A DNA stretch of 64,000 bases from Micromonospora vinacea (lineage in GTDB: Bacteria; Actinomycetota; Actinomycetes; Mycobacteriales; Micromonosporaceae), in assembly GCF_015751785.1 (NCBI RefSeq), contig NZ_JADOTY010000001.1, positions 1,860,001 through 1,924,000 of the forward strand, given 5' to 3'. The first letter of the stretch is position 1, and every line of letters begins with the position of its first letter. This document shows, piece by piece, positions 25,360 to 34,232 of this stretch. The notes beneath the pieces are model-generated. The model had not been told where the DNA came from and made no database searches. It saw nothing but the letters and a program-made list of their open reading frames with translations. The translations under genes and the position numbers were made by a program.

Positions 25360-26916
25360 GTGAATTACCGGGACTGGGGACGCGGCGATGGCAGCCCGCG
25401 CGAGCGCCAGCCAACCGCCTCGTGGGGTGAGCGCGCGGCGTCCGTTCCGGTTGATCCGTACGACGAGGACGGGCGCTACCGCACCTCCAGCCGACGGCGT
25501 GCGTTGGACCGCGGCCAGGACGAGCCTGTCGACGCCTACCTGCCCCGGTGGGCGCTGGAGTCAGGGGTCCGGCACGCGGACGGCGGCGGTCGGCACGCGG
25601 CACCGGACGATGACGACGAGGACGAGCCCGAGCAGCGGACCTCCGGCGCGGGCCGGCGGTCCGCCGAGTCGTCGGGTGGTCGTCGGCGGGGCAGCGAGAC
25701 GCGTCGGCGTGAGCAGGCAGCGATCGGCCCGGCGCCGGATTCGGACCACACCCGGGAGTGGACGCTCGACCGGCCGCAGGATCAGGGGTACGCGGGTCGC
25801 CGACGGGCCGACGCCGGGGAGGACGAGCCGGTCTCTGGTGCTGTCTCGGACCGGCGTCCCCGCCGCGCGCCCGCCGGCCGTCCACAGGTGATCTGGTCGG
25901 GCGGGGATCTGGAGGCCGCCCCTGCCGAGCAGGTTCCGGACCCGGAGCCGAGTCGTCGCAGCCGGCGGAGCCGCCGCGCGGCGGAGGAGTCCTGGTCCCG
26001 TCCGGCGGCCGACCCGTGGGTTCGCGGATCGGACCGGGCGGCGGAACCCGAACCGTCGTACCCGCCAGCGGTGGACCCGTGGGACGCCTCGGGCGTGCAC
26101 GCCTGGCCGCCGGCGAGCGGCGCGGACAGCGGGGATCTGAGCGGGCAGTGGTCGGCGGCGGAGAGCGTCGGTGGCTGGGAGCGGTCGGACCGCACCGGCC
26201 AGTGGGAGCGGTCCGCGATCGAGGACGACCAGTGGGACCGTACGTTGGCGCCGCGCTCCGATCGCCCGGTGGCGGCCGAGGGGTGGCCGAGCCGGGAGGA
26301 CGGCTTCTGGTCCGGCACTCGGCTGGCGGATGACGACCCGCGTTGGATGGATCCTCAGACGTCGGCGCCCCGGTCTCCGGTGGTGGGATACACCGCTCCG
26401 CGACCGCGCAGCGCGCCTGCGCCGCGTACGGGTGTGCCGCGAGCGGGTGCACCTCGTCGTCGGGCGGACCGGCCTGCGGTGGGAACGGCGTCGGTGCGTC
26501 GGCGGGTCGAGTCGGCGGCCACGGGTGCCTGGGCGCGGCGTCTGGAGGACGACCTTCTGGATCCAGATCCGGGTGGGTCGGTCCGGCCACTGCTGTACAC
26601 GGCCGCCTGTTATCTGGTGCCGGCAATGCTGATCTTCGTGTGGCTGTTGACGTTGGACAGCCAGGCGCCGGCTGGTTGTGTGACCGACATCAGTGGGGGC
26701 GGGTGCGACTCGGCCCGGTCCCGCGCCTTGGAGTCACTCCTGGCCGGTTCGCCGCGCTTCGGGTTGGCACTGGTGAGCAGTCTGGTGGTGGCGGCGCTGC
26801 TGCGGCGGGTCGGTACGACGTGGCGCTCGGCGACCATCGCGGTTGCCGCCGCGGTGGTGGGTGGTGGCCTCTCCACGGTGTTGATCAGCGCGGTAACCGG
26901 CCAGCCCATCGGGTGA
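25360..26916 (+). CDS. Disordered, charge-rich protein with C-terminal membrane helices, unknown function
   Basis: 518 residues, GTG at 25360 (VNYRDWGRGDGSPRERQ). Residues 1-395 are low complexity, rich in Arg, Asp, Ser, Gly and Trp, with repeated Trp-centred patches such as WSRPAADPWVRG, WDASGVHAWPP, WERSDRTGQWERS and DDQWDRTL. A cationic stretch precedes about three hydrophobic helices (LLYTAACYLVPAMLIFVWLL at ~410, FGLALVSSLVVAALL at ~465, ATIAVAAAVVGGGLSTVLI at ~488). A short loop with two Cys (GCVTD...GGGCDS) lies between the first two. No family is recognised with confidence. Topology suggests a long cytoplasmic disordered region tethered to the membrane. Its position beside dnaB and rplI is unexplained. 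Confidence 0.7.
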   Translation: MNYRDWGRGDGSPRERQPTASWGERAASVPVDPYDEDGRYRTSSRRRALDRGQDEPVDAYLPRWALESGVRHADGGGRHAAPDDDDEDEPEQRTSGAGRRSAESSGGRRRGSETRRREQAAIGPAPDSDHTREWTLDRPQDQGYAGRRRADAGEDEPVSGAVSDRRPRRAPAGRPQVIWSGGDLEAAPAEQVPDPEPSRRSRRSRRAAEESWSRPAADPWVRGSDRAAEPEPSYPPAVDPWDASGVHAWPPASGADSGDLSGQWSAAESVGGWERSDRTGQWERSAIEDDQWDRTLAPRSDRPVAAEGWPSREDGFWSGTRLADDDPRWMDPQTSAPRSPVVGYTAPRPRSAPAPRTGVPRAGAPRRRADRPAVGTASVRRRVESAATGAWARRLEDDLLDPDPGGSVRPLLYTAACYLVPAMLIFVWLLTLDSQAPAGCVTDISGGGCDSARSRALESLLAGSPRFGLALVSSLVVAALLRRVGTTWRSATIAVAAAVVGGGLSTVLISAVTGQPIG

Positions 26917-27026
26917 CGCGTCGGCGGGCCGGGATCAGACCGGACGGACGGCAGGTCGGGGCAGCCGGGCAGGCGCGCGGACGGCCGCCTCAGCCCACCG
27001 GCGGTGCCGGGTTGGACGAGGTACGA

Positions 27027-27066
27027 CACGAGGGCCCGCACCGATCGCTCGGTGCGGGCCCTCGTG
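27027..27066. terminator. Bidirectional hairpin terminator between 25360 gene and rplI
   Basis: Perfect 18-bp stem (from CACGAGGGCC to GGCCCTCGTG) with TCGC loop, located between two convergent genes, 15 bases past the rplI stop. Confidence 0.9.
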
Positions 27067-27081
27067 GTGGTGTTGCGGACG

Positions 27082-27528
27082 TCAGCCCTGAACGACGTTC
27101 AGGTTGAACGCTGCGGTCACCTCAGGGTGCAGCTTGATCTTCACCGGGTAGGTGCCGGTCGACTTGATGTGACCGGGCACCTCCAGCCGACGCCGGTCGA
27201 GGACCGGGCCGCTGGCCGCCTTGACGGCGTCGACGATCTCGGCCGGGGTGACCGAGCCGAAGAGCCGTCCGCCGTCGCCGGCGCGGACCTTCAGGTTGAC
27301 CTTGAGACCCTCGAGCTGAGCCTTGACCTCGTTGGCGTGGTCGAGGTCGCGGATCTCGCGGGCCCCACGGGCCCGCTTGATAACCGTGACCTGCTTTTCC
27401 GCGCCCTTGGTCCAGGCGATCGCGAAGCCCTGCGGCAGCAGGTAGTTACGGCCGTAGCCGTTCTTGACCTCGACGATGTCGCCCGGGGCACCGAGGCCGG
27501 ACACTTCCTGAGTCAGGATGATCTTCAT
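27082..27528 (-). CDS. rplI: 50S ribosomal protein L9
   Basis: 148 residues, ATG at 27528 with GGAGG eight bases upstream. L9 binds 23S rRNA and spans the base of the L1 stalk. The N-terminal RNA-binding domain is typical: [37 protein letters not shown] long central helix ([19 protein letters not shown]) and a C-terminal domain ([19 protein letters not shown]) follow. It is the last gene of rpsF-ssb-rpsR-rplI, 14 bases after rpsR. Confidence 0.98.
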   Translation of the reverse strand: MKIILTQEVSGLGAPGDIVEVKNGYGRNYLLPQGFAIAWTKGAEKQVTVIKRARGAREIRDLDHANEVKAQLEGLKVNLKVRAGDGGRLFGSVTPAEIVDAVKAASGPVLDRRRLEVPGHIKSTGTYPVKIKLHPEVTAAFNLNVVQG

Positions 27529-27542
27529 ATCGGTGCCTCCTC

Positions 27543-27824
27543 TCAGCGGGTGGTGGCCGTGTACGGCAGGAGCGCCATCTCACGGGCGTTCTTGACCGCA
27601 CGGGCGATCTGCCGCTGCTGCTGCGAGGTGACGCCGGTCACCCGCCGAGCGCGGATCTTGCCGCGATCGGAGATGAACTTGCGCAGCAGCGCGGTGTCCT
27701 TGTAATCGATGTAGGCGATCCCGTCCTTGTCGAGCGGGTTCACCTTCTTCTTCGGCTTGCGCAGTGCCGCAGCCTTGGCCGTTGCACGTGCTCCTGGTTT
27801 GCGATCGCGAGCGCTAGGCGCCAT
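27543..27824 (-). CDS. rpsR: 30S ribosomal protein S18
   Basis: 93 residues, ATG at 27824 overlapping the ssb TAA by one base. Signature S18 segments: [33 protein letters not shown] (residues ~24-56) and [25 protein letters not shown]. It lacks the Cys zinc motif found in some S18 paralogues at its N-terminus, so it is the zinc-independent form. S18 pairs with S6 on 16S rRNA; the same pair may repress this operon through the rpsF leader. Confidence 0.97.
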   Translation of the reverse strand: MAPSARDRKPGARATAKAAALRKPKKKVNPLDKDGIAYIDYKDTALLRKFISDRGKIRARRVTGVTSQQQRQIARAVKNAREMALLPYTATTR

Positions 27825-28342
27825 TAGAACGGTGGCTCCTCGTCAAAATTGGCGCCCGAACCGGCACGCGCGGGAGAGGGAGCAGCCGAAGCCCAGGGGT
27901 CGTCGAAGTTGCCTCCGCCGCCACCCTGGTTGCCACCGCCACCGCCGCCACCGAAGCCGCCGCCACCGCCGCCGGAGCGGGACATCTTCTGCACCTTCGC
28001 CGTGGCGTAGCGCAGCGACGGGCCGATCTCGTCGACCTCAAGCTCGATGACAGTGCGCTTCTCGCCCTCGCGGGTCTCGTACGACCGCTGACGCAGCCGA
28101 CCCGACACGATCACCCGAGCGCCACGCTGCAGCGACTCGGCGACGTGCTCGGCGGCCTGCCGCCACACGGTGCATGCGAGGAACAGCGGCTCGCCGTCCT
28201 TCCATTCGTTCGACGCCTTGTCCATGAAACGGGGCGTCGAAGCGACTCGGAACTTGGCGACCGCAGCCCCGGAGGGGGTGAACCGCAACTCGGGGTCATC
28301 GGTCAGATTGCCGATGACCGTGATGGTGGTGTCTCCTGCCAT
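27824..28342 (-). CDS. ssb: Single-stranded DNA-binding protein
   Basis: 172 residues from ATG 28342 ([21 protein letters not shown]), with GAGGAG upstream at a 6-base spacing; two further in-frame starts extend only six codons. The OB fold covers residues 1-115, with [35 protein letters not shown] Gly-rich linker ([14 protein letters not shown]) follows, and the acidic tip FDEEPPF at the C-terminus is the site that recruits replication and repair partners. It coats ssDNA at the fork as a tetramer. Confidence 0.97.
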   Translation of the reverse strand: MAGDTTITVIGNLTDDPELRFTPSGAAVAKFRVASTPRFMDKASNEWKDGEPLFLACTVWRQAAEHVAESLQRGARVIVSGRLRQRSYETREGEKRTVIELEVDEIGPSLRYATAKVQKMSRSGGGGGGFGGGGGGGNQGGGGGNFDDPWASAAPSPARAGSGANFDEEPPF

Positions 28343-28441
28343 GACCATCTCCTCGCGCACTCAGCGTCTCGTCGTACAGGCTCGCAGAGCAGTACGACAG
28401 AGTCGCGGAGGCTGATCCGGACGAACCGGGGTTGGATGCTC

Positions 28442-28732
28442 TTAGCGCATTTCCGGTCGGATGACCTTGGTGCGCAGCACGGACTCGTTGAGCCGGAGCT
28501 GACGGTCCAGCTCGGCCACCGCTGCAGGCGTGGCCTGCAGGTCGATGACGGCGTAGATGCCTTCGGCCTTTTTGTTGATCTCGTACGCGAGGCGCCGGCG
28601 GCCCCACACGTCGGTCTTCTCAACCGAGCCACCCGCGGTCCGAATCACGTTCAGGTACGTGTCGAGCGACGGTGCGACGGTGCGCTCCTCGAGGCTGGAG
28701 TCGAGGATGACCATTAGTTCGTAGTGACGCAA
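28442..28732 (-). CDS. rpsF: 30S ribosomal protein S6
   Basis: 96 residues, TTG start at 28732 ([18 protein letters not shown]), with AGGAGGTGAG upstream; the unusual TTG start is supported by alignment of MRxYE with other actinobacterial S6 proteins. Family segments include [32 protein letters not shown] and [14 protein letters not shown]6 binds 16S rRNA with S18. It is the first gene of the operon, 99 bases before ssb, and its ribosome binding site is sequestered in the leader hairpin at 28742-28786. Confidence 0.97.
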   Translation of the reverse strand: MRHYELMVILDSSLEERTVAPSLDTYLNVIRTAGGSVEKTDVWGRRRLAYEINKKAEGIYAVIDLQATPAAVAELDRQLRLNESVLRTKVIRPEMR

Positions 28733-28741
28733 GACGTGCTC

Positions 28742-28786
28742 ACCTCCTGTGGGCTAAGCGGCCACGGTCCTTCCGTGGCAGGAGGT
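28742..28786 (-). promoter_or_regulatory. rpsF leader RNA, candidate S6:S18 autoregulatory element
   Basis: Read as mRNA, an 8-bp helix ACCUCCUG / CAGGAGGU encloses a CCACGG / CCGUGG hairpin with AAGGA loop, and one side has a 12-base bulge CCGCUUAGCCCA. The outer helix uses the Shine-Dalgarno sequence of rpsF. A hairpin next to an asymmetric bulge that starts with CCG is the hallmark of the S6:S18-binding rpsF leader described in many bacteria, which copies the 16S rRNA helix 22 site. Binding would block translation of rpsF and lower the whole operon. Confidence 0.75.
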
Positions 28787-29361
28787 CTTGTGTCGCCGCC
28801 CGCACGCGCCGAGGGAACCCGGCCGGACGCGGACAACCTGACCAGGATACCCGGTCCCAACGATCATGCCCGGGGCGGTCGGGTCCGTACCCGGACGTGC
28901 CGACGGGGGCCCACCGTCCGACCGTCAACCGGTCGGTGGTGAACCCCCGTCTACGAGGCCGCGGGGCGTCCGGTCCGCATTCCTTGGGTGGGACCTGGGG
29001 AGGAACGACCACACCGATGAGGTTGGACCGAAGACGCCCCGCGGAGCTTTATCGTGTTGTTATCTGACGATACAACAGCACTCGTACCGTGTCGGGGGGA
29101 AAAGCACAATTTTCCGAGAATCGTCGTCGCTCGGTAGCCGGTGTGCGATGGGGTCGCCCCCGCTGCGCCGGGCCGCGCGGCGGGGGTGACCTCGCTATCG
29201 GCCGTCGACCGCCGGTCGCCAGGTGCGAGGCTCGCGCCGCTGGCGGGCACCGGGTGCTGGTCGCCGGTTCAAACCCATCAACGATCGTCGGTCCGCCTGG
29301 TGACGCGACACCGCCCCGGCCCTCGCCCCGACCGTCGGGGTCGCGACGTAGGCTCGCTCGC
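28787..29361. other. Intergenic region between rpsF and Nfo-like gene
   Basis: About 575 bases between divergent genes, holding the rpsF operon promoter on the minus strand and the nfo promoter on the plus strand. A low-GC patch around 29050-29110 (TTATCGTGTTGTTATCTGACGATAC) is the most promoter-like segment, but no -35/-10 pair can be named. A long imperfect hairpin lies at 28902-28951. No tRNA or further frame is supported. Confidence 0.45.
28902..28951. repeat. Long imperfect hairpin upstream of rpsF leader
   Basis: Stem of 8, 7 and 5 base pairs around a TCAAC loop, with one 2x2 internal loop and one bulged C; the outer arms are GACGGGGG and CCCCCGTC. It lies about 170 bases before the rpsF start codon on the minus strand, so could be part of the mRNA leader or a terminator. 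Confidence 0.5.
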
Positions 29362-30153
29362 ATGCGTATCGGAGCCCACGTCGACTCGACCGACCCGCTG
29401 GCGGAGGCGGCCGCCCGGTCCGCCGACACCGTGCAGTTCTTCCTCTCCGACCCACAGGGTTGGAAGGCGCCCAAGCCTCGTGAAGATGCCGAGCGGCTGA
29501 GCGCTGCCGAGGTCGACCTCTACGTGCACGCGCCGTACGTCATCAACGTGGCCACTCTCAACAACCGCATCCGGATCCCGAGCCGGAAGCTGCTGCTCGG
29601 GCACGCCACCGCAGCCACCGCCATCGGCGCCAAGGGCCTGATCGTTCACGGTGGGCACGTCAACGCCGGCGACGACCTGGCCGTCGGCTTCGACAACTGG
29701 CGCAAGACCTTCGCGTACGCGGCGGACTCCGGCGGCTTCGGCGTACCGGTCCTGATCGAGAACACCGCCGGCGGCGACAACGCCTGCGCCCGACGGCTGG
29801 ACGCACTCGCCCGACTGTGGGACGCCATCGGTGACTACGAGGTGGGCTTCTGCCTGGACACCTGCCACGCGTACGCAGGCGGCGAGGAGCTGCTCGGTCT
29901 GGTCGACCGGGTCAAGGCGATCACCGGGAGGATCGACCTGGTGCATGCCAACAACTCCAAGGGTGCGTTCAACTCCGGCCAGGACCGTCACGACAACCTG
30001 GGCGGCGGGACGATCGACCCGGAGCTGGTGGTCGCGGTGATCCGGGCAGCCGGCGCGCCGGTGGTCGTCGAGACGCCGGGCGGTGTGGCCGGCCAGGCCG
30101 CCGACATCGACTTTCTGCGTGAGCAACTCGGAGCGGAGAGCCCGGCGGCATGA
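29362..30153 (+). CDS. nfo: Deoxyribonuclease IV (Nfo)-type AP endonuclease
   Basis: 263 residues from ATG 29362 ([20 protein letters not shown]); the open frame upstream is not coding. The TIM-barrel metal ligands of the endonuclease IV family are visible: H in [11 protein letters not shown] in LIVHGGH, E in [11 protein letters not shown] and H in [10 protein letters not shown] in [10 protein letters not shown] and H in [11 protein letters not shown], and E in VVVETPG. These enzymes cut DNA 5' to abasic sites in base excision repair. The chain is slightly shorter than E. coli Nfo (285). It overlaps the next gene by four bases (ATGA). Confidence 0.93.
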   Translation: MRIGAHVDSTDPLAEAAARSADTVQFFLSDPQGWKAPKPREDAERLSAAEVDLYVHAPYVINVATLNNRIRIPSRKLLLGHATAATAIGAKGLIVHGGHVNAGDDLAVGFDNWRKTFAYAADSGGFGVPVLIENTAGGDNACARRLDALARLWDAIGDYEVGFCLDTCHAYAGGEELLGLVDRVKAITGRIDLVHANNSKGAFNSGQDRHDNLGGGTIDPELVVAVIRAAGAPVVVETPGGVAGQAADIDFLREQLGAESPAA

Positions 30154-32489
30154 CGAGCGGACAGCCCGGGACCGGCAACGCCCGGCCCACCTCCACCGGC
30201 GCCCAGAGCCGGCAGGCCACCACGGCCGCGGCGGGCACCCCCACCCAGCCGGCTCGCACCTCTGACAAGACTCTCGCCGAGACCACCCCGGACCAGCCAG
30301 CACCCGGCGACGGCGGAACGACCGGAGCCGCCTCGAACGGCGGCCCCGAGGCCGGCCCCGCGACGAACGGTCCCGCCAAGGACGCGGCCCGGCGCGGCGA
30401 CAAGCAGAGCACCGCGGCGAAGCAGGGCACCACAGCGAAGCAGGCCGCCACGGCCAAGCAGGACGGCGCAGATGGCGGCACCGCAGCCAGCGACCGCACC
30501 GCCAAGGGCACCGACGCATCCAAGGACGACGGCCCGGCCAAGAACGATGGCCAGGCCAAGAACAGCAGCCCGGCCAAGGACGGCGAACCGGCCAAGGACG
30601 GCGGCGAACCGGCCAAGGACAGCGAATCGACCAAGGACGGCGAACCGGCCAAGGGCGCGAAGGCGGGTGACGCCGACGGCACGGACAAGGCCGACGGTGA
30701 GGCGAAGCCGGTCGGCCCGGAGCGTTGGGAGGCGTTCGCCTCCGCACCGGAGCCGCGGCCCTCCATCTTCACTCGGGTGGGCCGGGCCGTCGGTCGGTTC
30801 CTGATCCACGAGTGGACCCTTGCCGCCCTCGGCGCGTTGGCACTGGCCGTGCTGATGACCTGGCCGACGTTGCGCTATCCGCGCTACACACTTCCCCAGG
30901 ACTACTGGGATCCGAGCCTGCAGGCCTGGCAGATGGCCTGGTCCGGGCACATCCTGCTGGCCGACCCGGCGCGCCTGTGGCAGTCGAACACGTTCTTCCC
31001 CGAGCTGTGGAGCTTCGCGTTCTCCGACACGCTGCTCGGCTACGCCCCGGCTGGGATGCTCGGCAGCGGTCCCGAGGACGCCGTGCTGCGCTACAACATC
31101 ATGTTCGTGCTGGCGCACGCGCTCGCCACGTTCGGGGCGTACGCGCTGGCCCGACAGCTCGGGGCCGGCCGGATCGGTGCGGCCGTCGCCGGGGTGAGCT
31201 ACACCTACGCGCCGTGGCTGTTGGCCCAGGCCGGGCACCTGCACGTGCTCTCCAACGGGGGGATCCCGCTGGCGCTGGCGATGTTGGCGCGCGGGCACGG
31301 GTGGTCCCTCCGACACGGGTACCGGCCGGAGCGCCGGCACGACGGCTGGGTCTACGCCGGTTGGCTGGTGGCGGCCTGGCAGCTCAGCCTCGGGTTCGGC
31401 ATCGGACTGCCCTTCGCGTACTTCCTGGCCGGTGCCGTACTGGTCGCTGCCGTCTTCTTCTACGCGCGGCGGCTGCGCACCGGGCAGGCCGTTCCGTTCG
31501 GTCGCCGGTTGTTCGCCGCCGACGTGCTCGGCGGGGTGTTGTTCGCCGGTGTCGGTCTGCTGATGGCGGTGCCGTTCTTCAAGGTGACCGAGCTGCACCC
31601 GTACGCCGAACGCACCATCGGCGACATCAGCCTCTTCTCGCCGCCGGCGACGGGCTTCGTGACGGCGCCCGGGGAGTCGCGGATCTGGGGTGGGCTGCAC
31701 GAGGGGGCCCGGGCGGCACTGCCCTGGCATCCGGAGATGACCCTGCTGCCGGGCTTCGTGCTGTACGCGCTCGCCGCGGGTGGGCTGTTCTTCTCGGTCT
31801 GGCGGCTGCGGCACCGACTGCTGCTGCTCGCCGGGGTGCTGGTGACGATGGCCTTCGCGATGGGCACCCGTTTCTTCGACGGGACCTTCACCTACGTGCC
31901 GCTCTTCGAGCATCTGCCGGGCTGGAGCGGGTTGCGTACCCCCGGGCGGTTGATGCTCTGGACCACGTTGTTGCTCGGCCTGCTCGCGGCGGGTGCGGTC
32001 ACCGCGCTCACCGACCGGGTGCGTGAGTTGACAGCGCAACGGATCCCGTCGTGGCCGGGGCCGTGGCTGCGGATGGCAACCCTGCTGCCGCTGCTGCTGG
32101 TCACCGTCGAGGGCCTGAACACCACCCCGCATCCGGTGGTGCCGACCCAACCGGCCGCGATGCGGTCGGCGCAGGGGCCGCTGCTGGTGCTGCCCAGCAA
32201 TCAGAGCCTGGACCAGCATGTGATGCTCTGGTCGACCGACGGGTTCCCGGACGTGGTCAACGGCGGTAGCGGCTTCACGCCGCGCCAGCTCGACGACGTT
32301 CGTCGGGTGAGCCAGTCGTTCCCGGACCAGACGAGCGTCGACTACCTGCGCACGCTCGGCGTCCGCACGGTGGTGCTGCTGCGCGGCGAGGTGGTCGGCA
32401 CGCCGTGGGAAATCAGCATCGACGCGCCGGTCGAGTCGCTCGGGATCAGCCGGCAGGACGTCGGCGACGCTGTCGTCTATCGCCTCTGA
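30150..32489 (+). CDS. Polytopic membrane protein with long Lys/Ala-rich N-terminus, GT-C-like
   Basis: 779 residues, ATG at 30150 overlapping the Nfo-like gene stop. Residues 1-205 are disordered and rich in Ala, Lys, Asp, Gly and Pro, with tandem [13 protein letters not shown] repeats around 145-175. From residue ~225 there are about eleven hydrophobic segments. The first extracytoplasmic loop contains [19 protein letters not shown] near 250, with acidic residues in the position used by GT-C glycosyltransferases, and [19 protein letters not shown] follows. A C-terminal periplasmic stretch (~690-779) closes the chain. The likely role is sugar transfer or lipid-linked glycan handling on the outer membrane face; no substrate can be named. 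Convergent with the gene at 32607. Confidence 0.7.
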   Translation: MTSGQPGTGNARPTSTGAQSRQATTAAAGTPTQPARTSDKTLAETTPDQPAPGDGGTTGAASNGGPEAGPATNGPAKDAARRGDKQSTAAKQGTTAKQAATAKQDGADGGTAASDRTAKGTDASKDDGPAKNDGQAKNSSPAKDGEPAKDGGEPAKDSESTKDGEPAKGAKAGDADGTDKADGEAKPVGPERWEAFASAPEPRPSIFTRVGRAVGRFLIHEWTLAALGALALAVLMTWPTLRYPRYTLPQDYWDPSLQAWQMAWSGHILLADPARLWQSNTFFPELWSFAFSDTLLGYAPAGMLGSGPEDAVLRYNIMFVLAHALATFGAYALARQLGAGRIGAAVAGVSYTYAPWLLAQAGHLHVLSNGGIPLALAMLARGHGWSLRHGYRPERRHDGWVYAGWLVAAWQLSLGFGIGLPFAYFLAGAVLVAAVFFYARRLRTGQAVPFGRRLFAADVLGGVLFAGVGLLMAVPFFKVTELHPYAERTIGDISLFSPPATGFVTAPGESRIWGGLHEGARAALPWHPEMTLLPGFVLYALAAGGLFFSVWRLRHRLLLLAGVLVTMAFAMGTRFFDGTFTYVPLFEHLPGWSGLRTPGRLMLWTTLLLGLLAAGAVTALTDRVRELTAQRIPSWPGPWLRMATLLPLLLVTVEGLNTTPHPVVPTQPAAMRSAQGPLLVLPSNQSLDQHVMLWSTDGFPDVVNGGSGFTPRQLDDVRRVSQSFPDQTSVDYLRTLGVRTVVLLRGEVVGTPWEISIDAPVESLGISRQDVGDAVVYRL

Positions 32490-32499
32490 GGCTTAGGGC

Positions 32500-32572
32500 G
32501 GTTTTCGGGGGAGACCGCCCGGCGCAGGGATCAAGCCTGACCGCCCGGAGCCGGGCGGGCTCCCCGAAAACC
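32500..32572. terminator. Nested hairpin terminator between convergent genes
   Basis: Outer arms GGTTTTCGGGG(G)AG and CTCCCCGAAAACC pair with one bulged G; an inner CCGCCC / GGGCGG hairpin sits at 32541-32558. It lies between the stops at 32489 and 32607. Confidence 0.75.
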
Positions 32573-32606
32573 CTGACCTGGTCCGGGTCGCGTTCGGCCC
32601 AAGGGG

Positions 32607-34109
32607 TCAGGTGGTGATGGGTTCCACCGAGGGCTCGCTTCTTGCGGGGCGGCGCCATCGGTCTATCCAGGGGGCGTCGGGTGCGCCGTCGAGAACCCCG
32701 CCGTCCGGGTCGTCCGCGTAGGTGGCCCGCACAGCGTCCTGCTCGGGGTGCAGGATCTCCTTGACGACGAACACGCAGAGCACCACCACAGTGGCCAGTC
32801 GCAACGTTGCGGCCAGCACGAACACGCCCTCCGGGAAGATCGGCTTGCTGGTTGCCGCGCCGAGCAGTTCCCCGTAGAAGGCGACGAAGTAGCAGACCTC
32901 GGCGATCTGCCAGGCCAGGAACGCGCCCCACTTCGGCCGGGCCAGCACCACCAGGGGGAGCAGCCAGAGCACGAACTGCTGCGACCAGACCTTGCTGAAG
33001 ATGAGGAACGCCGCCACCACCAGGAAGCCGAGCTGGGCCAGCCGCGGTCGGCGCGGCGCCCGCAGCGCCAGCACGGCCACGCCGAGGCAGGCCAGCCCGA
33101 ACAGCGCGTACGAGAGGGTGTTGAGGGTCGGGATGTTGGCGTTCAGCCACTCGAACGGGCCCAGCTTGGCGGGGTCGTTGCCGACCTTGCCGTCCAGGTA
33201 GCGCCCGATGTACCAGAGCGTGCCCCAGTCGATCGGCCGGGTGGTGTTCAGCTCGAAGAACCGGTCCCAGTTCTCCGGGTACGCCCGCGCGGCCGGCAGG
33301 TTCACCAGCACCACTGCCGCGATCGCCGTGCCGATGGCGACGAGCGCTGCACGAACCCGGTCGGCCCGCAGCGCCAGAATGAGGATCGGCCCGAGCAGGA
33401 ACAGCGGCCAGAGCTTCGCCGCGCCGGCCAACCCGAGCAGCACGCCGGCCACGGCCGGTCGTTTACGGGCCCAGGCCAGCAGGCCGAAGGCGGCCAGCCC
33501 GATGGCGAGCAGGTCCCAGTTGACGGTGGCGGTGAGCACCAGCGCCGGGGCGAGTGCGAACAGCGCGGCGTCCCAGGGTCGTCGTCGGCGCAACGCCAGG
33601 ATCACCGCCACCGTGGCGACCGCGAGCGCGCTCAGCACCAGCGCATTGAGGTTGTAGAACCACTGACCCTGGTTGATGCTGGGGTCGCCGTCGCCGATGG
33701 CGTGCACCGGCAGGCCCAGCGCCCCCATGAAGTAGCCGGTCAGCACCGGGTACTCGACCGGGTGGTCGCGGTAGGGCACCTTGCCCTCGTTGAGACCTTC
33801 GGCGTAGTAGAGGGCAAGGACATCGGTGTAGCAGAACCGGGTGTACTGGACGTTGTTCTGCCAGGCGCCGTCCTGGCAGGGCGACTTCTGCACCCAGTGC
33901 AACGCAAGCGTGAGGCACGCCAACGCCAGCACGATCCGCACGGCGGTCCAGAAGCGACGCTCCCGACCGGCCGGCCGGTCCAGCGCGGTCGCGTGGTCGC
34001 CCAACGGCCCGCCGATGACGCTGGAGATGCCGCGGACGAACCCGTCGGAGCGGGACGGGTGATCGGTGGTTCCGGCGTCGTCGATGCCGGGCGTCGACTG
34101 GGTGCTCAT
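32607..34109 (-). CDS. GT87/DUF2029-type membrane protein next to ponA
   Basis: 500 residues, ATG at 34109. Around twelve hydrophobic segments. Diagnostic GT87-like motifs are a loop after helix 1 with RFCYTDVLALYYAEGLNEGKVPYRDHPVEYPVLTGYF (residues ~90-126) and LAGAAKLWPLFLLGPILIL (~225-243), then NTTRPIDWGTLWYIGRYLDG. In Mycobacterium tuberculosis a comparable membrane protein (Rv0051) follows ponA1 (Rv0050), and the same order holds here, 123 bases downstream of ponA. It probably moves or uses polyprenyl-linked mannose or another sugar in envelope assembly (inference). Short C-terminal cytoplasmic tail. Confidence 0.82.
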   Translation of the reverse strand: MSTQSTPGIDDAGTTDHPSRSDGFVRGISSVIGGPLGDHATALDRPAGRERRFWTAVRIVLALACLTLALHWVQKSPCQDGAWQNNVQYTRFCYTDVLALYYAEGLNEGKVPYRDHPVEYPVLTGYFMGALGLPVHAIGDGDPSINQGQWFYNLNALVLSALAVATVAVILALRRRRPWDAALFALAPALVLTATVNWDLLAIGLAAFGLLAWARKRPAVAGVLLGLAGAAKLWPLFLLGPILILALRADRVRAALVAIGTAIAAVVLVNLPAARAYPENWDRFFELNTTRPIDWGTLWYIGRYLDGKVGNDPAKLGPFEWLNANIPTLNTLSYALFGLACLGVAVLALRAPRRPRLAQLGFLVVAAFLIFSKVWSQQFVLWLLPLVVLARPKWGAFLAWQIAEVCYFVAFYGELLGAATSKPIFPEGVFVLAATLRLATVVVLCVFVVKEILHPEQDAVRATYADDPDGGVLDGAPDAPWIDRWRRPARSEPSVEPITT

Positions 34110-34175
34110 GAAGAGGCATCCTGCCGTACGACAGGGCTGCCCGTCCCGTCCCGGCGCGGAGTTCGGGGTACGAAA

Positions 34176-34219
34176 ACGCCGCCGCCGGCCGGGACAGGTC
34201 GTCCGGCCGGCGGCGGCGT
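34176..34219 (-). terminator. Hairpin terminator after ponA
   Basis: Perfect 17-bp stem (ACGCCGCCGCCGGCCGG and its complement) with a 10-base loop, 14 bases past the ponA stop and before the following gene on the same strand. Confidence 0.85.
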
Positions 34220-34232
34220 GCGTTGGTGTGGC

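Noticed and set aside
29255..29300. GGTTCAAACCC resembling a tRNA T-loop
   Set aside because: The flanking bases do not form a five-pair stem and no other tRNA arms are nearby.
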